From NCBI RefSeq assembly GCF_900168325.1, contig NZ_FVZE01000001.1:1116001-1180000 (forward strand): a DNA stretch of 64,000 nt. Reading direction: 5' to 3'. The notes below the pieces were generated by a model. It did not search any database and was not told the origin of the DNA. It saw only the letters and a list, made by a program, of their open reading frames with translations. Below are positions 25,342 to 34,336 of this stretch, piece by piece (the stretch's first letter is position 1; every line of letters begins with the position of its first letter). The position numbers and the translations under genes are program-made. Source of the DNA: Novosphingobium mathurense. GTDB taxonomy: Bacteria > Pseudomonadota > Alphaproteobacteria > Sphingomonadales > Sphingomonadaceae.

Positions 25342-26676
25342 CTAGCCGGCGAGGATCAGCGCCGGTGCCTCGATCAGCTTCTTGAGATCCTGCGCGAAGC
25401 TGGCGGCATCCCAGCCGTCGACCACGCGGTGGTCGCAGCTCATCGAAATATTCATCGTCTTGCGCTTCTCGATCCGCTCCACACCGCCGGCATCGCGCAC
25501 GAACATCGGGCGCTCGACGATGCGGTTGGGGCCAAGGATCGCCACTTCGGGACGATTGATGACCGGCGTCGTCGCCACCCCACCCATCGGGCCGAGCGAA
25601 GTGATGGTGATCGTCGAGCCGGACAGCTCCGAAGACTTGGCCGAACCATCGCGCGCAGCCTGTGCGAGGCGCGAAATCTCGCTCGCCAGCTGCCACAGGT
25701 TACGGTCCTGCGCATCGCGGATCACCGGGACCATCAGGCCCGCCGGGGTCTGCGCCGCCATGCCCAGATGGACCGAACCGTAACGCGTCACCACGCCCGC
25801 CTCGTCGTCGTAATGGGCGTTGAGCATCGGGTACTTGGGGATCAGCTTGCAGATCGCTGCGATCAGGAACGGCAGCATCGTCAGCTTCGGACGATCCCCA
25901 CGCCCTTCGTTGAGCTGCGCGCGGGTTTCCTCCAGCGCCGTCACGTCGAATTCCTCGACATAGGCGAAATGCGGGATCTGGCGCTTGGATGCCGCCATGT
26001 TCTCGGCAATGCGGCGCCTCAGGCCGATGACGCGGACCTGCTCGTCCCTGCCCTTGAGACCGGCTGGCTGGAAGCCACCTGCAGCGTTGTACGAGAGGAA
26101 GGCATCAAGGTCGGAATGGCGGATGCGGCCATCCTCGGCCGGGCGAACCTCTCCCAAATCGATGCCGAGGTCTGCGGCACGCTTGCGCACCGCAGGGCTC
26201 GCCATGACGCGTGCGTGGCTGTGCGTGCGTGCCGCCACGGGGACCGGTGTCGGAGTTGGCGCAGGTGCAGGCTCGCGCGCCGGACTCATTTCGGCAATGG
26301 GAGCGGGAGCCGGTCCTGGTGCAGGCGTGGGCGCGGAAGCCGGTTCGGGAACCGGCGGCTGGGACGCTTCCTCCGCCACTTGCGCGGGTGCTGCGGCGGG
26401 GCGCCAACCCTTGCCGTCGCGTTCATTGCCCTCGCCTTCGACTTCGATCACCACCAGCGGCGAGCCGATGGCAATGACGTCACCCTCTGCCCCGGCGACT
26501 TCGATCACCTTGCCCGAAACCGGGCTCTCCATCTCGACCGTCGCCTTGTCGGTCATCATGTCCGCAACGCGGCCGTCCTCCTCTACCATGTCGCCGACTT
26601 TCACGTGCCAGGCGACGATCTCGGCTTCGGCAATTCCTTCCCCGATGTCGGGCAGGCGGAATGTATAGCGACCCAT
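25342..26676 (-). CDS. bkdB: Dihydrolipoyl acyltransferase E2 of the branched-chain 2-oxoacid dehydrogenase complex
   Basis: 444 residues. An N-terminal lipoyl domain has the lipoyl-lysine motif MTDKATVEMESP near 41-52. A Pro/Ala-rich linker (~105-150) follows, then the E1/E3-binding domain (ASPAVRKRAADLGIDL near 160), and the catalytic acyltransferase domain with SCDHRVVDGWDAA near 415. It transfers acyl groups to CoA in the breakdown of valine, leucine and isoleucine. It follows E1beta with a 4-bp gap. A dedicated E3 gene is not next to it. Confidence 0.94.
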   Translation of the reverse strand: MGRYTFRLPDIGEGIAEAEIVAWHVKVGDMVEEDGRVADMMTDKATVEMESPVSGKVIEVAGAEGDVIAIGSPLVVIEVEGEGNERDGKGWRPAAAPAQVAEEASQPPVPEPASAPTPAPGPAPAPIAEMSPAREPAPAPTPTPVPVAARTHSHARVMASPAVRKRAADLGIDLGEVRPAEDGRIRHSDLDAFLSYNAAGGFQPAGLKGRDEQVRVIGLRRRIAENMAASKRQIPHFAYVEEFDVTALEETRAQLNEGRGDRPKLTMLPFLIAAICKLIPKYPMLNAHYDDEAGVVTRYGSVHLGMAAQTPAGLMVPVIRDAQDRNLWQLASEISRLAQAARDGSAKSSELSGSTITITSLGPMGGVATTPVINRPEVAILGPNRIVERPMFVRDAGGVERIEKRKTMNISMSCDHRVVDGWDAASFAQDLKKLIEAPALILAG

Positions 26677-26680
26677 CGGA

Positions 26681-27733
26681 TCAATCCTTCATGAGCCGGT
26701 CGACCGCCTCGCCGATGCGGACGGGACCGGGGAAATAGGCCCACTCGAGGCTGTGCGGATACGGGGTATCGAACCCTGTCACACGCTCGATCGGCGCCTC
26801 GAGATGGTAGAAGCAGCGTTCCTGGACGAGCGCGGAAAGCTCGGCACCGAAACCCGAGGTGCGCGTCGCCTCGTGAACGATCAGACATTTGCCGGTCTTT
26901 TCCACCGACTTTTGCACAGTCTCGATGTCTAGCGGAACGAGCGTGCGCAGGTCGATGATCTCGGCATCGACGCCCTTTTCGGCGAGGACCGCCTCGACCA
27001 CGTGGATCATCGTGCCATAGGCCAGCACAGTCATCGCCGCGCCTTCGCGAACCACCCGGGCCTTGCCAAGCGGGATGGAATAGTAGCCTTCCGGCACCTT
27101 GCCGCCGGCGTGGTTCTTCCAGCTCTTCGACGGATTGTCGTAATAGCCATCGAAGGGGCCGTTATAGATCCGCTTGGGCTCGAAGAAGATGACCGGGTCG
27201 TTGTCCTCGATCGCGGCGATCAGCAGGCCCTTGGCATCGTGCGGGGTCGACGGGATCACCGTCTTGAGTCCTGCAACGTGGGTGAACAGGGCTTCCGGAC
27301 TCTGGCTGTGGGTCTGGCCGCCGAAGATGCCGCCACCGAAAGGAGAACGCACGGTGATCGGCGCCACGAACTCCCCTGCCGAGCGGTAGCGCAGACGCGC
27401 CGCTTCCGACACGAGCTGATCGAGACCGGGATAGATGTAGTCGGCGAACTGGATCTCGGGCACCGGGCGCAGGCCATAGGCGGCCATGCCCACTGCGGCA
27501 CCGATGATGCCGCATTCATTGATCGGCGAATCGAACACGCGGTTCTTGCCGTACTTGCCCTGCAGGCCCGCAGTGGCGCGAAACACGCCGCCGAAATAGC
27601 CCACGTCCTCGCCCAAGATCACGACGTCGGGGTCGCGCGCCATCATGACGTCGAGCGCCTCGTTGATCGCCTCGATCATGTTGAGCGAGCGCGTCGGGGC
27701 ATCGTGGAGGCTTACTGCATCTTCTTCGAGCAT
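26681..27733 (-). CDS. bkdA2: 2-oxoisovalerate dehydrogenase E1 beta subunit
   Basis: 350 residues. MIEAINEALDVMMARDPDVVILGEDVG opens the transketolase-like pyrimidine domain (cited here in part), with IYPGLDQLVSEAARLRY and the C-terminal domain VTGFDTPYPHSLE. The ATG at 27733 was chosen because GGAG lies just upstream; an in-frame start at 27760 overlaps E1alpha. With E1alpha it decarboxylates branched-chain 2-oxoacids using thiamine diphosphate. Confidence 0.95.
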   Translation of the reverse strand: MLEEDAVSLHDAPTRSLNMIEAINEALDVMMARDPDVVILGEDVGYFGGVFRATAGLQGKYGKNRVFDSPINECGIIGAAVGMAAYGLRPVPEIQFADYIYPGLDQLVSEAARLRYRSAGEFVAPITVRSPFGGGIFGGQTHSQSPEALFTHVAGLKTVIPSTPHDAKGLLIAAIEDNDPVIFFEPKRIYNGPFDGYYDNPSKSWKNHAGGKVPEGYYSIPLGKARVVREGAAMTVLAYGTMIHVVEAVLAEKGVDAEIIDLRTLVPLDIETVQKSVEKTGKCLIVHEATRTSGFGAELSALVQERCFYHLEAPIERVTGFDTPYPHSLEWAYFPGPVRIGEAVDRLMKD

Positions 27734-27738
27734 CGCCC

Positions 27739-29037
27739 TTACTCCTTCCACTCGGGCCACTTCGTCTGGCGTTCGCGAATGGCCTGCTCGGCCTGTTCCT
27801 CCAGATGCCAGGGAAGTTCCTCGAAGACATCTTCGAACATGGTGTGAAACGGGTGGTGCAGTCCATGGCCGAGGATGCCGTTCTTTTCAGCCTCCTTGGT
27901 TGCCGCCTTCACGTCTTCCGCCAGTTCGCGGTCCATGTCGGCGTGCTGTTCTTCCGACCATTCACCGATTGCGATCAGGTAATTCCTGAGCCGCATGATC
28001 GGATCGCCCAGCGGCCATTCCTCGCGTTCGTGCGCCGAACGGTAGGCACTGGGATCGTCCGAGGTCGAATGTCCCTCGGCGCGATAGGTGAAATGCTCGA
28101 TAAGCGTCGGGCCCATGTTGGCGCGGGCGCGGTTTGCCGCCCATTCCATCGCCGCATAGACTGCCAGCGCGTCATTGCCATCGACCCGCAAACCGGCAAT
28201 GCCGTAGCCCGCGGCGCGAGCGGCAAAGGTCGTACGCTCCGCCCCGGCAAAACCGGAGAAGCTGGAGATCGCCCACTGGTTGTTGACTACGTTGAGGACG
28301 ACCGGCGCGTTGTAGACGGCAGCGAAAGTCATGGCCGCGTGGAAATCGCCCTCGGCGCTGGAACCCTCACCGATGAAGCTGGTGGCGATGCGCGTATCGC
28401 CCTTGATCGCGCTCGCCATCGCCCAGCCCACCGCCTGCGGGAACTGCGTGGCGAGATTGCCCGAGATCGTAAAGAAGCCATAGTCGCGCGCCGAGTACAT
28501 GATCGGCAACTGGCGACCCTTCAGCCGGTCCGCGCGATTCGAGTAGATCTGGTTGATCATGTCGACCAGCGGGTAGCCGCGCGAAATCAGGATGCCCTGC
28601 TGGCGATAGCTGGGGAAGACCATGTCATCGCCCGCAAGCGCCAGGGCGCACGCGACCGAGATCGCCTCCTCGCCGGTGCACTTCATGTAGAAGCTGGTCT
28701 TGCCCTGCCGCTGGCCACGATACATGCGATCGTCGAAGGCGCGGGTCAGCGCCATGTTGCGCAACATGCGGCGCAACGATTCCGGATCGAGATTGGGGTT
28801 CCAGGGACCGACTGCCTTGTCGTCGTCGCCCAGGACGCGGATCATGTCGGTGGTGAGAGGCCAGGTCTCGCTGGCCTCGCAAGCCTCGTCGGGCCGCGCC
28901 AGCTTGCCTGCCTCGGGAATTTCGAGGTGCGAGTAATCGACCTTGTCGCCCGGCCGGTACTTCGGCTCGGGCACATAGAGTTCAAGCGGCGGCAAGTTGC
29001 CGCGCGGCTTTCCAGACCTGACCGGACTTTCGCCCAT
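27739..29037 (-). CDS. bkdA1: 2-oxoisovalerate dehydrogenase E1 alpha subunit
   Basis: 432 residues from the ATG at 29037, which has a GGAGAG ahead of it. The thiamine diphosphate motif runs from GEGSSAEGDFHAAM near 220 to NNQWAIS about 25 residues later. RAEGHSTSDDPSAYR near 330 is the conserved phosphorylation-loop equivalent of branched-chain E1alpha, which separates it from pyruvate E1alpha. An in-frame ATG at 29082 would add 15 residues. It is first in the operon E1alpha-E1beta-E2. Confidence 0.95.
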   Translation of the reverse strand: MGESPVRSGKPRGNLPPLELYVPEPKYRPGDKVDYSHLEIPEAGKLARPDEACEASETWPLTTDMIRVLGDDDKAVGPWNPNLDPESLRRMLRNMALTRAFDDRMYRGQRQGKTSFYMKCTGEEAISVACALALAGDDMVFPSYRQQGILISRGYPLVDMINQIYSNRADRLKGRQLPIMYSARDYGFFTISGNLATQFPQAVGWAMASAIKGDTRIATSFIGEGSSAEGDFHAAMTFAAVYNAPVVLNVVNNQWAISSFSGFAGAERTTFAARAAGYGIAGLRVDGNDALAVYAAMEWAANRARANMGPTLIEHFTYRAEGHSTSDDPSAYRSAHEREEWPLGDPIMRLRNYLIAIGEWSEEQHADMDRELAEDVKAATKEAEKNGILGHGLHHPFHTMFEDVFEELPWHLEEQAEQAIRERQTKWPEWKE

Positions 29038-29149
29038 CTTCGTTCTCTCCCGCCAGTTTCGGCCCGTGAGAACTCCACACACCGGGAGAATCGGCGTGCA
29101 TCAAAATTCTACGGTTAAGTCATAATATTTCAAACCTCGGCAATGTCAA

Positions 29150-30124
29150 TCAGACCGCAACCGGTGCGGAGATATGCGACTGGGGTGCATATCCGCGCAC
29201 TTCGAAGTCCTCGATACGATAGTCGAAGACACTGTCCGGACGCCTCAGGATCTCTAGCGTCGCCTGCCCTTCGGGCTCGCGGGAAATCTGCTCTTCCACC
29301 AGCGCACCGTGGTTGAGGTAAAGATGGACATCACCCCCTGTCCAAACGACTTCACCCGGTTCCAGGTTGCATTGCTGCGCGAACATGCGGGTCAACAGCG
29401 CAAGCGACCACATGTTGAAGGCGAAACCCAGCCCCAGGTCGCAGCTGCGTTGGTACAGCAAGCACGATAGGCGGCCATCCGCGATGTGGAACTGGTAGGT
29501 CTTGTGGCACGGCGGCAGCGCCATTGCGTCAAGCTCGGCGACGTTCCAGCCTTCGATGATGTGGCGACGGCTACCCGGATTCGTCTGCAGGGATTCGATC
29601 ACCTGCGCGACCTGGTTCACGCCCTGCTCGCGCAGACGGAACAGACCGTTCCCGGCATCTTCATAGACCGGCCAGTCCACCCACTGCTTGCCGTAGACCG
29701 GTCCAAGATCGCCCCACTGCTCGGCAAAGGCAGCATCGGCGACGATCCGGTCTGAAAAGTCCACGCGCGAAATGTCGTGGCCGGTCTCGCGCCGATAGCG
29801 AGCGAGCGGCCAGTCGGTCCAGATCTGCACGCCCTGCGCGCACAGCGAGCGGATATTGGTGTCGCCGGTCAGGAACCAGAGCAATTCGCGCGTCGCCGTC
29901 TTCCAGTAGACCCGTTTGGTCGTCAGCAGCGGCATGGCCCCGCCTGCAAGATCGAAGCGAATCGTTGCGCCGAAGATCGAGCGGGTTCCGACACCGGTGC
30001 GATCCACCCTCTCATCGCCATGTTCCCAGATCCGGCGCATGAGATCGAGATATTGCCACTCCCAGTGAGGCGCGCGGCCTGTGGCGGACGATTCGGATTG
30101 AAGCAGTGTCGATGGCGCGTTCAT
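29150..30124 (-). CDS. thyA: Thymidylate synthase ThyA
   Basis: 324 residues, longer than the 264 of E. coli, owing to an N-terminal extension of about 20 residues and an insertion of about 40 residues before GDLGPVYGKQW. Key residues are visible: RTGVGTRSIFG near 42, catalytic Cys in LPPCHKTYQF near 203, and GGDVHLYLNH near 266. The segment after RSCD reads LGLGFAFN where most ThyA proteins have a Phe-Leu-Gly and Pro-Phe-Asn. It makes dTMP from dUMP using methylene-THF. Confidence 0.95.
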   Translation of the reverse strand: MNAPSTLLQSESSATGRAPHWEWQYLDLMRRIWEHGDERVDRTGVGTRSIFGATIRFDLAGGAMPLLTTKRVYWKTATRELLWFLTGDTNIRSLCAQGVQIWTDWPLARYRRETGHDISRVDFSDRIVADAAFAEQWGDLGPVYGKQWVDWPVYEDAGNGLFRLREQGVNQVAQVIESLQTNPGSRRHIIEGWNVAELDAMALPPCHKTYQFHIADGRLSCLLYQRSCDLGLGFAFNMWSLALLTRMFAQQCNLEPGEVVWTGGDVHLYLNHGALVEEQISREPEGQATLEILRRPDSVFDYRIEDFEVRGYAPQSHISAPVAV

Positions 30125-30302
30125 GCGCGCAGCCTAGACCTGCCTGCACGCAGCGAAAAGAGCCGTTCCGCGCGATTTCCCCGCCCACGCGAGTCAGTAC
30201 GGGCGCGACCCATGCATTACCGTGATGAAGCCCCTTTCCTCCGGGCTTGCCCGTAGGCTCGGCTTTCCGTCACCGCAGGACCATCGGGTGCAAAACGATT
30301 GC

Positions 30303-30638
30303 ATGGCTCAATCGCTCAGATCGCTGCTTTCACGGTGCCTGCCCGGTCCGCTTGCCCTGCAAGGGATCGTCGCCGGCCTCGTGTTGATCGTCGCGCTGTC
30401 TCCTTCCGAAGGCGGCGCTGCGATCTATCTTCCGTTCGACGGAAGCGGAGCAGCCCGTACCGTCGCCTGGTCGCGCGAACGCGGCGCAGAAGTGGTTGCA
30501 AGAGGCCCATACGAGGGCGCTTTCATTCTGCGCATCCCGCAAGGCCATCATGCCATGGAAGCCTTGCGGCAAGGCGCCCTGCTGATCTCGGTTCCGGAAT
30601 TCCTGTGCGGTTCGCCCGATCCATCAAAGAAGACATAA
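30303..30638 (+). CDS. Small single-pass membrane protein just upstream of a chemoreceptor
   Basis: 111 residues. One membrane helix (GIVAGLVLIVALS, about 22-36) is followed by an exported domain of ~75 residues with AARTVAWSRERGAEVVARGP and YEGAFILRIP. I know this type only as short conserved sphingomonad proteins of unknown role. It ends 6 bases before the chemoreceptor ATG, so the two are likely cotranscribed. The start is uncertain: 30222 is an in-frame alternative that puts 27 extra residues before the helix. Confidence 0.65.
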   Translation: MAQSLRSLLSRCLPGPLALQGIVAGLVLIVALSPSEGGAAIYLPFDGSGAARTVAWSRERGAEVVARGPYEGAFILRIPQGHHAMEALRQGALLISVPEFLCGSPDPSKKT

Positions 30639-30644
30639 CCGGTC

Positions 30645-32192
30645 ATGAACGAACTCGACGAAATGCGCCGCAAGGGCGCCCAGATTCTCCTTGCCATTTC
30701 CTGGCTATGCGTTGCCATCATCGCAGGCTGCGCCTGGGCCTCGGGCTCGGGTCCGGCCCCCGCCCTGCTGGCGGCTGCGGTCACCATCGTGCCCACGCTC
30801 CAGGTCCTGGGCCGCAACAGCGGACTCCAGGCCCGGCTTGCCCTTGGCCTGGCCATTCCGCTCTACCCGGCCATCATGTTGTGGCAATGGAGCGGTGAGA
30901 GCTGGATGCTCGACATCCACATGACCTTCTTCGCCGCCATCGCCATGCTCACCCTGCTCGCCGACTGGCGCCCGGTGCTGCTCGCTGCCGGCGTGACCGC
31001 GGTCCATCACCTCACCACCAATTTCGCGGCTCCTTCGCTCGTCTTCCCCGACGGCGCGGACTTTGCCCGCGTGCTGCTCCATGCCGTCATCGTCGTTCTG
31101 GAAACCGGCGTTCTCGTCGTGCTCTCCGGCGGGTTCGAGCGGCTGGTCATCGATCAGGCGGCAGCGCACGAAGCGCGCGCGAATGCCGAGAAGACCGCCC
31201 AGATCGAACGCACCCGGGCGGCAGAGGACCAGAAACAGGTGATCGACCAGATCGGCCGGGGTCTGCGCGGCCTTGCCTCGGGCGACCTCTCGCTGCGCCT
31301 TTCCGACGCCTTCCCCGAAGGCTATGAGGAACTGCGCGGATACTTCAATTCGGCCGCCAGCGATCTCGACGACATCGTGCGCGACGTCACCCGCTCGGCC
31401 GGGCAGATCGAATCGGGTTCGCGCGAAATTCGCAGCGCCAGCGACGACCTTGCGCTGCGCACCGAGCAGCAGGCAGCGACGCTGGAAGACATTGCCAATA
31501 CCCTGCGCCAGCTCAGCACGACCGTGCAGGCCAATGCCAAGAGCGCACAGAATCTGCAGGCCAATGTCGCGCGGGCGCGCAGCGATGCGCTCTCCGGTAA
31601 CTCCGTCGTCGCGAGCGCCGTGGGCGCCATGGGCGAGATCGAACGATCCGCGGACGAGATCCACCAGATCATCACCCTGATCGACGGCATCGCCTTCCAG
31701 ACCAACCTGCTCGCCCTCAATGCCGGCGTCGAAGCGGCGCGTGCGGGCGAGGCGGGCAAGGGCTTTGCGGTGGTCGCCAACGAAGTGCGCGCCCTGGCGC
31801 AGCGCTCCGCGGAAGCCGCCAACCAGATCAAGGACCTGATCGGCACGTCCTCGGTGCAGGTCTCCGAGGGCGTGAAACTCGTCGGCCAGTCGGGCGAATC
31901 GCTGATGACGATCGTCTCTGGCATTGCCGAGATCGACGAGGCGATTGCCCGCATAGCCAGTGTATCGCAGGAACAGGCGGTGGAAATCGGCCGCATCAAC
32001 GAACGCATCGCCCGCCTCGATTCAGCGACGCAGGAAAATGCGGCCATGGTCGAGGAAGGCACGGCAGCCGCCCGCCACCTTTCGAGCGAAGCCGAAGGCA
32101 TGACCCGCACCGTCGCCCATTTCCGAGTTTCGGGCCAAAAGAATGCCGGGAAGCAGGACGGTTCCTGTGCAAAACTCCTTCAAGCCGCATAA
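30645..32192 (+). CDS. Methyl-accepting chemotaxis protein with polytopic N-terminal membrane region
   Basis: 515 residues. The first ~170 residues form about six hydrophobic segments with short loops rather than the usual two helices around a periplasmic ligand domain. A HAMP-like stretch (GLASGDLSLRLSDAFPEGYEEL, cited in part) near 210 leads to the coiled-coil signalling domain. The hairpin tip reads IDGIAFQTNLLALNAGVEAARAG (cited in part) near 345-365. It should signal to CheA/CheW at the inner membrane, but no che genes are in this window. It probably senses through the membrane region or a partner such as the small protein encoded just before. Confidence 0.92.
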   Translation: MNELDEMRRKGAQILLAISWLCVAIIAGCAWASGSGPAPALLAAAVTIVPTLQVLGRNSGLQARLALGLAIPLYPAIMLWQWSGESWMLDIHMTFFAAIAMLTLLADWRPVLLAAGVTAVHHLTTNFAAPSLVFPDGADFARVLLHAVIVVLETGVLVVLSGGFERLVIDQAAAHEARANAEKTAQIERTRAAEDQKQVIDQIGRGLRGLASGDLSLRLSDAFPEGYEELRGYFNSAASDLDDIVRDVTRSAGQIESGSREIRSASDDLALRTEQQAATLEDIANTLRQLSTTVQANAKSAQNLQANVARARSDALSGNSVVASAVGAMGEIERSADEIHQIITLIDGIAFQTNLLALNAGVEAARAGEAGKGFAVVANEVRALAQRSAEAANQIKDLIGTSSVQVSEGVKLVGQSGESLMTIVSGIAEIDEAIARIASVSQEQAVEIGRINERIARLDSATQENAAMVEEGTAAARHLSSEAEGMTRTVAHFRVSGQKNAGKQDGSCAKLLQAA

Positions 32193-32278
32193 AGTCACTT
32201 TGGCCCCTTGCCAGCCCCGGAATCGCTCTCTATAGGCGCGCTCCTGCCTCGGGCCGCTTTCAAAGTGGCTCGATCGGT

Positions 32279-32355
32279 CGGGGAGTAGCTCAGCCTGGTA
32301 GAGCACTGTCTTCGGGAGGCAGGGGCCGGAGGTTCGAATCCTCTCTCCCCGACCA
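32279..32355 (+). tRNA. tRNA-Pro (CGG)
   Basis: A 77-base cloverleaf. Acceptor CGGGGAG pairs with CTCCCCG; anticodon stem CTGTC/GGCAG with loop TTCGGGA gives anticodon CGG; T-loop TTCGAAT. CCA encoded. Confidence 0.96.
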
Positions 32356-32378
32356 TTTCATCCTAAAATCAGGATATT

Positions 32379-32410
32379 GACGCAGCCATTTCACATGGAA
32401 TGGCTGCGTC
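32379..32410. repeat. Perfect 12-bp inverted repeat after tRNA-Pro
   Basis: GACGCAGCCATT (32379-32390) pairs exactly with AATGGCTGCGTC (32399-32410), with an 8-base loop. It lies 23 bases after the tRNA. There is no T run on either side, so it may be a transcript end or a processing structure. Confidence 0.5.
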
Positions 32411-32508
32411 ATGTCTGTTCGTCGGATGCGGCGGCAGACGTATGCTTTCCGCTGCCTGTCCCGTGGGCGAAGCACGATCTCGCGCTCGCCTGCTGACGCG
32501 GCCGCTGC

Positions 32509-33519
32509 ATGGCGCTATGGGGCTCGGCCATGGACACACACTGCCATGACATCGAAGCGCCGCTGCGCGTAGCTGCGCTCTATCGCTTCGCCCGCTTCGA
32601 GGACTTCGCCAGCCTGCGCGAGCCGCTCGATCGGCTTTGCCGGGAACAGGGCATCCGCGGCACGCTGCTGCTGGCCGCCGAGGGCATCAACGGGACCATC
32701 GCGGGAACGCCGGAAGGTATCGACACCGTGCTGGCGCACATTCGCGCCCTGCCCGACTGCGCGGATCTCGACGTGAAGCTGTCGAGCGCTTCGGTCATGC
32801 CCTTCCACCGCATGAAAGTGCGCCTCAAGCGCGAGATCGTGACGATGGGCCAGCCGGACATCGATCCGCGCGCCAGCGTCGGCACTTATGTCGAAGCGCA
32901 GGACTGGAACGCACTGATTTCCGATCCCGACACCATCGTGATCGATACCCGCAACGACTACGAAGTGGCCGTGGGCACCTTCGAAGGCGCGATCGATCCC
33001 CGGACGCCAAGCTTCCGCGACTTTCCCGAGTGGTTCCGACAGGAACGCGAACGCCTGCTGGGCGCCGGCAAGCCGCCCAAGGTCGCGATGTTCTGCACCG
33101 GCGGCATTCGCTGCGAGAAGTCGACGGCTTTCCTGAAACAGGAAGGCATCGAGGACGTCTTCCACCTCAAGGGCGGCATCCTGAAATACCTCGAGACGGT
33201 ACCCGAAGAGGAAAGCCTCTGGCGTGGCGAATGCTTTGTGTTCGACCAGCGGGTTACGATCGGCCACGGGCTGGTCGAGGGCTCTTACTCGCTATGCCAT
33301 GCCTGCCGCCGTCCAGTGAGCAGGGAAGATGCTGCTTCGCCACTCTACGAGGCGGGCGTGAGTTGCCCGGCGTGCCATGGCGAGCGCACCGAGGAGCAGC
33401 GCGAATCCTATCGCGAACGGCACCGCCAGGAGGCTCTGGCCGCGGCCCGGGGCGAGGCCCATGTCGGCGCCCATTTCGATCCCGTCCGGCCCGAACAGCG
33501 CGATGACCGCAACGCCTGA
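32509..33519 (+). CDS. trhO: tRNA uridine(34) hydroxylase TrhO (rhodanese-domain)
   Basis: 336 residues of the YceA/TrhO family. The N-terminal part has EGINGTIAG near 58-66 and [16 protein letters not shown] near 100. The rhodanese domain (about 125-230) has the active-site Cys in [15 protein letters not shown] near 204. After it a C-terminal zinc-like part has [12 protein letters not shown] and [16 protein letters not shown]. TrhO hydroxylates U34 of some tRNAs. An in-frame ATG at 32530 could be the true start. It overlaps the GST gene by 17 bases. Confidence 0.92.
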   Translation: MALWGSAMDTHCHDIEAPLRVAALYRFARFEDFASLREPLDRLCREQGIRGTLLLAAEGINGTIAGTPEGIDTVLAHIRALPDCADLDVKLSSASVMPFHRMKVRLKREIVTMGQPDIDPRASVGTYVEAQDWNALISDPDTIVIDTRNDYEVAVGTFEGAIDPRTPSFRDFPEWFRQERERLLGAGKPPKVAMFCTGGIRCEKSTAFLKQEGIEDVFHLKGGILKYLETVPEEESLWRGECFVFDQRVTIGHGLVEGSYSLCHACRRPVSREDAASPLYEAGVSCPACHGERTEEQRESYRERHRQEALAAARGEAHVGAHFDPVRPEQRDDRNA

Positions 33520-34156
33520 TCCAGTCCTCTACAGCTTTCGCCGCTGCCCTTACGCAATGCGCGCAAGGCTGGCGCTGATGATGAGCGGCACCGCGTGCGA
33601 GCTGCGCGAGGTGAAGCTGTCGGCCAAGCCCGAGGCGATGCTGGCCGCTTCCCCGAAGGGAACGGTGCCCGTGCTCGTCACCGCCGAAGGCGAAGTCATC
33701 GACGAGAGCATCGACATCATGCGTCGTTCGTTGCAGCGCAACGATCCCGAAGGCTGGCTGGAGCGTGACGACGCAGACCTGATCGCCCGCAACGACGGAC
33801 CGTTCAAGCACGACCTCGACCGCTTCAAGTATCCCGAGCGCCATGGCTCCGATGCCCTTGCCCACCGCGAGGCCGGCCTTGCGGTACTGCGCGATCTGGA
33901 CGCGCGCCTGGCGGGGCAAGGTCAGTTGTGCGGAGTGCAGCGTGGACTGACCGACATGGCGATCATGCCGTTCGTACGCCAGTTTGCCGCGGTCGACCGG
34001 GCATGGTTCGACAGCCAGCCGCTGCCACACCTCAAGTCATGGCTCGAGAGCCATCTCGAGAGCCATCTGTTCAAGGCGATCATGCTGCGGCCCAAGCCCT
34101 GGTCGCCGGGCGATCCGATAGTCCGTTTCGCGGCACCGGAAGGTCCCTCGCCATGA
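33503..34156 (+). CDS. Glutathione S-transferase family protein
   Basis: 217 residues. The N-terminal thioredoxin fold begins [18 protein letters not shown], with a Cys-Pro-Tyr that resembles the glutaredoxin-like active site of omega/beta-type GSTs. KGTVPVL near 46 is the cis-Pro region and VIDESIDIM follows. The C-terminal half is helical. A 12-bp tandem duplication at 34045-34068 gives ESHL twice. Substrate unknown. The ATG lies within the end of trhO. Confidence 0.88.
   Translation: MTATPDPVLYSFRRCPYAMRARLALMMSGTACELREVKLSAKPEAMLAASPKGTVPVLVTAEGEVIDESIDIMRRSLQRNDPEGWLERDDADLIARNDGPFKHDLDRFKYPERHGSDALAHREAGLAVLRDLDARLAGQGQLCGVQRGLTDMAIMPFVRQFAAVDRAWFDSQPLPHLKSWLESHLESHLFKAIMLRPKPWSPGDPIVRFAAPEGPSP
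34045..34068 (+). repeat. Perfect 12-bp tandem duplication inside the GST gene
   Basis: CGAGAGCCATCT occurs twice in direct succession. It keeps the reading frame and duplicates four residues (ESHL) near the C-terminus. Confidence 0.8.
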
Positions 34157-34274
34157 AAACGTGGCCTCCCGGCAATGCCGAGAGGCCATACAGGCGCTAA
34201 TCTTGTACTTTGTCCGCATTATGCGGTTGGTGCGACCCGAAAGGCTCTTTGCTTGCGAAAACCCTTTTCGGTTT

Positions 34275-34312
34275 GAGCGGGGCCGGACACCCCCCAGCGC
34301 CGGCCCCCGCTC
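34275..34312 (-). terminator. GC-rich hairpin between the convergent GST and receiver genes
   Basis: GAGCGGGGCCGG (34275-34286) pairs with CCGGCCCCCGCTC (34300-34312), one bulge. On the minus strand it is followed by AAACCGAAAAGG, and a second small inverted repeat CGAAAA/TTTTCG lies at about 34256-34270. It probably separates the two convergent genes. Confidence 0.55.
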
Positions 34313-34336
34313 AGATGTCCCCCCGATGCTTGCGCC

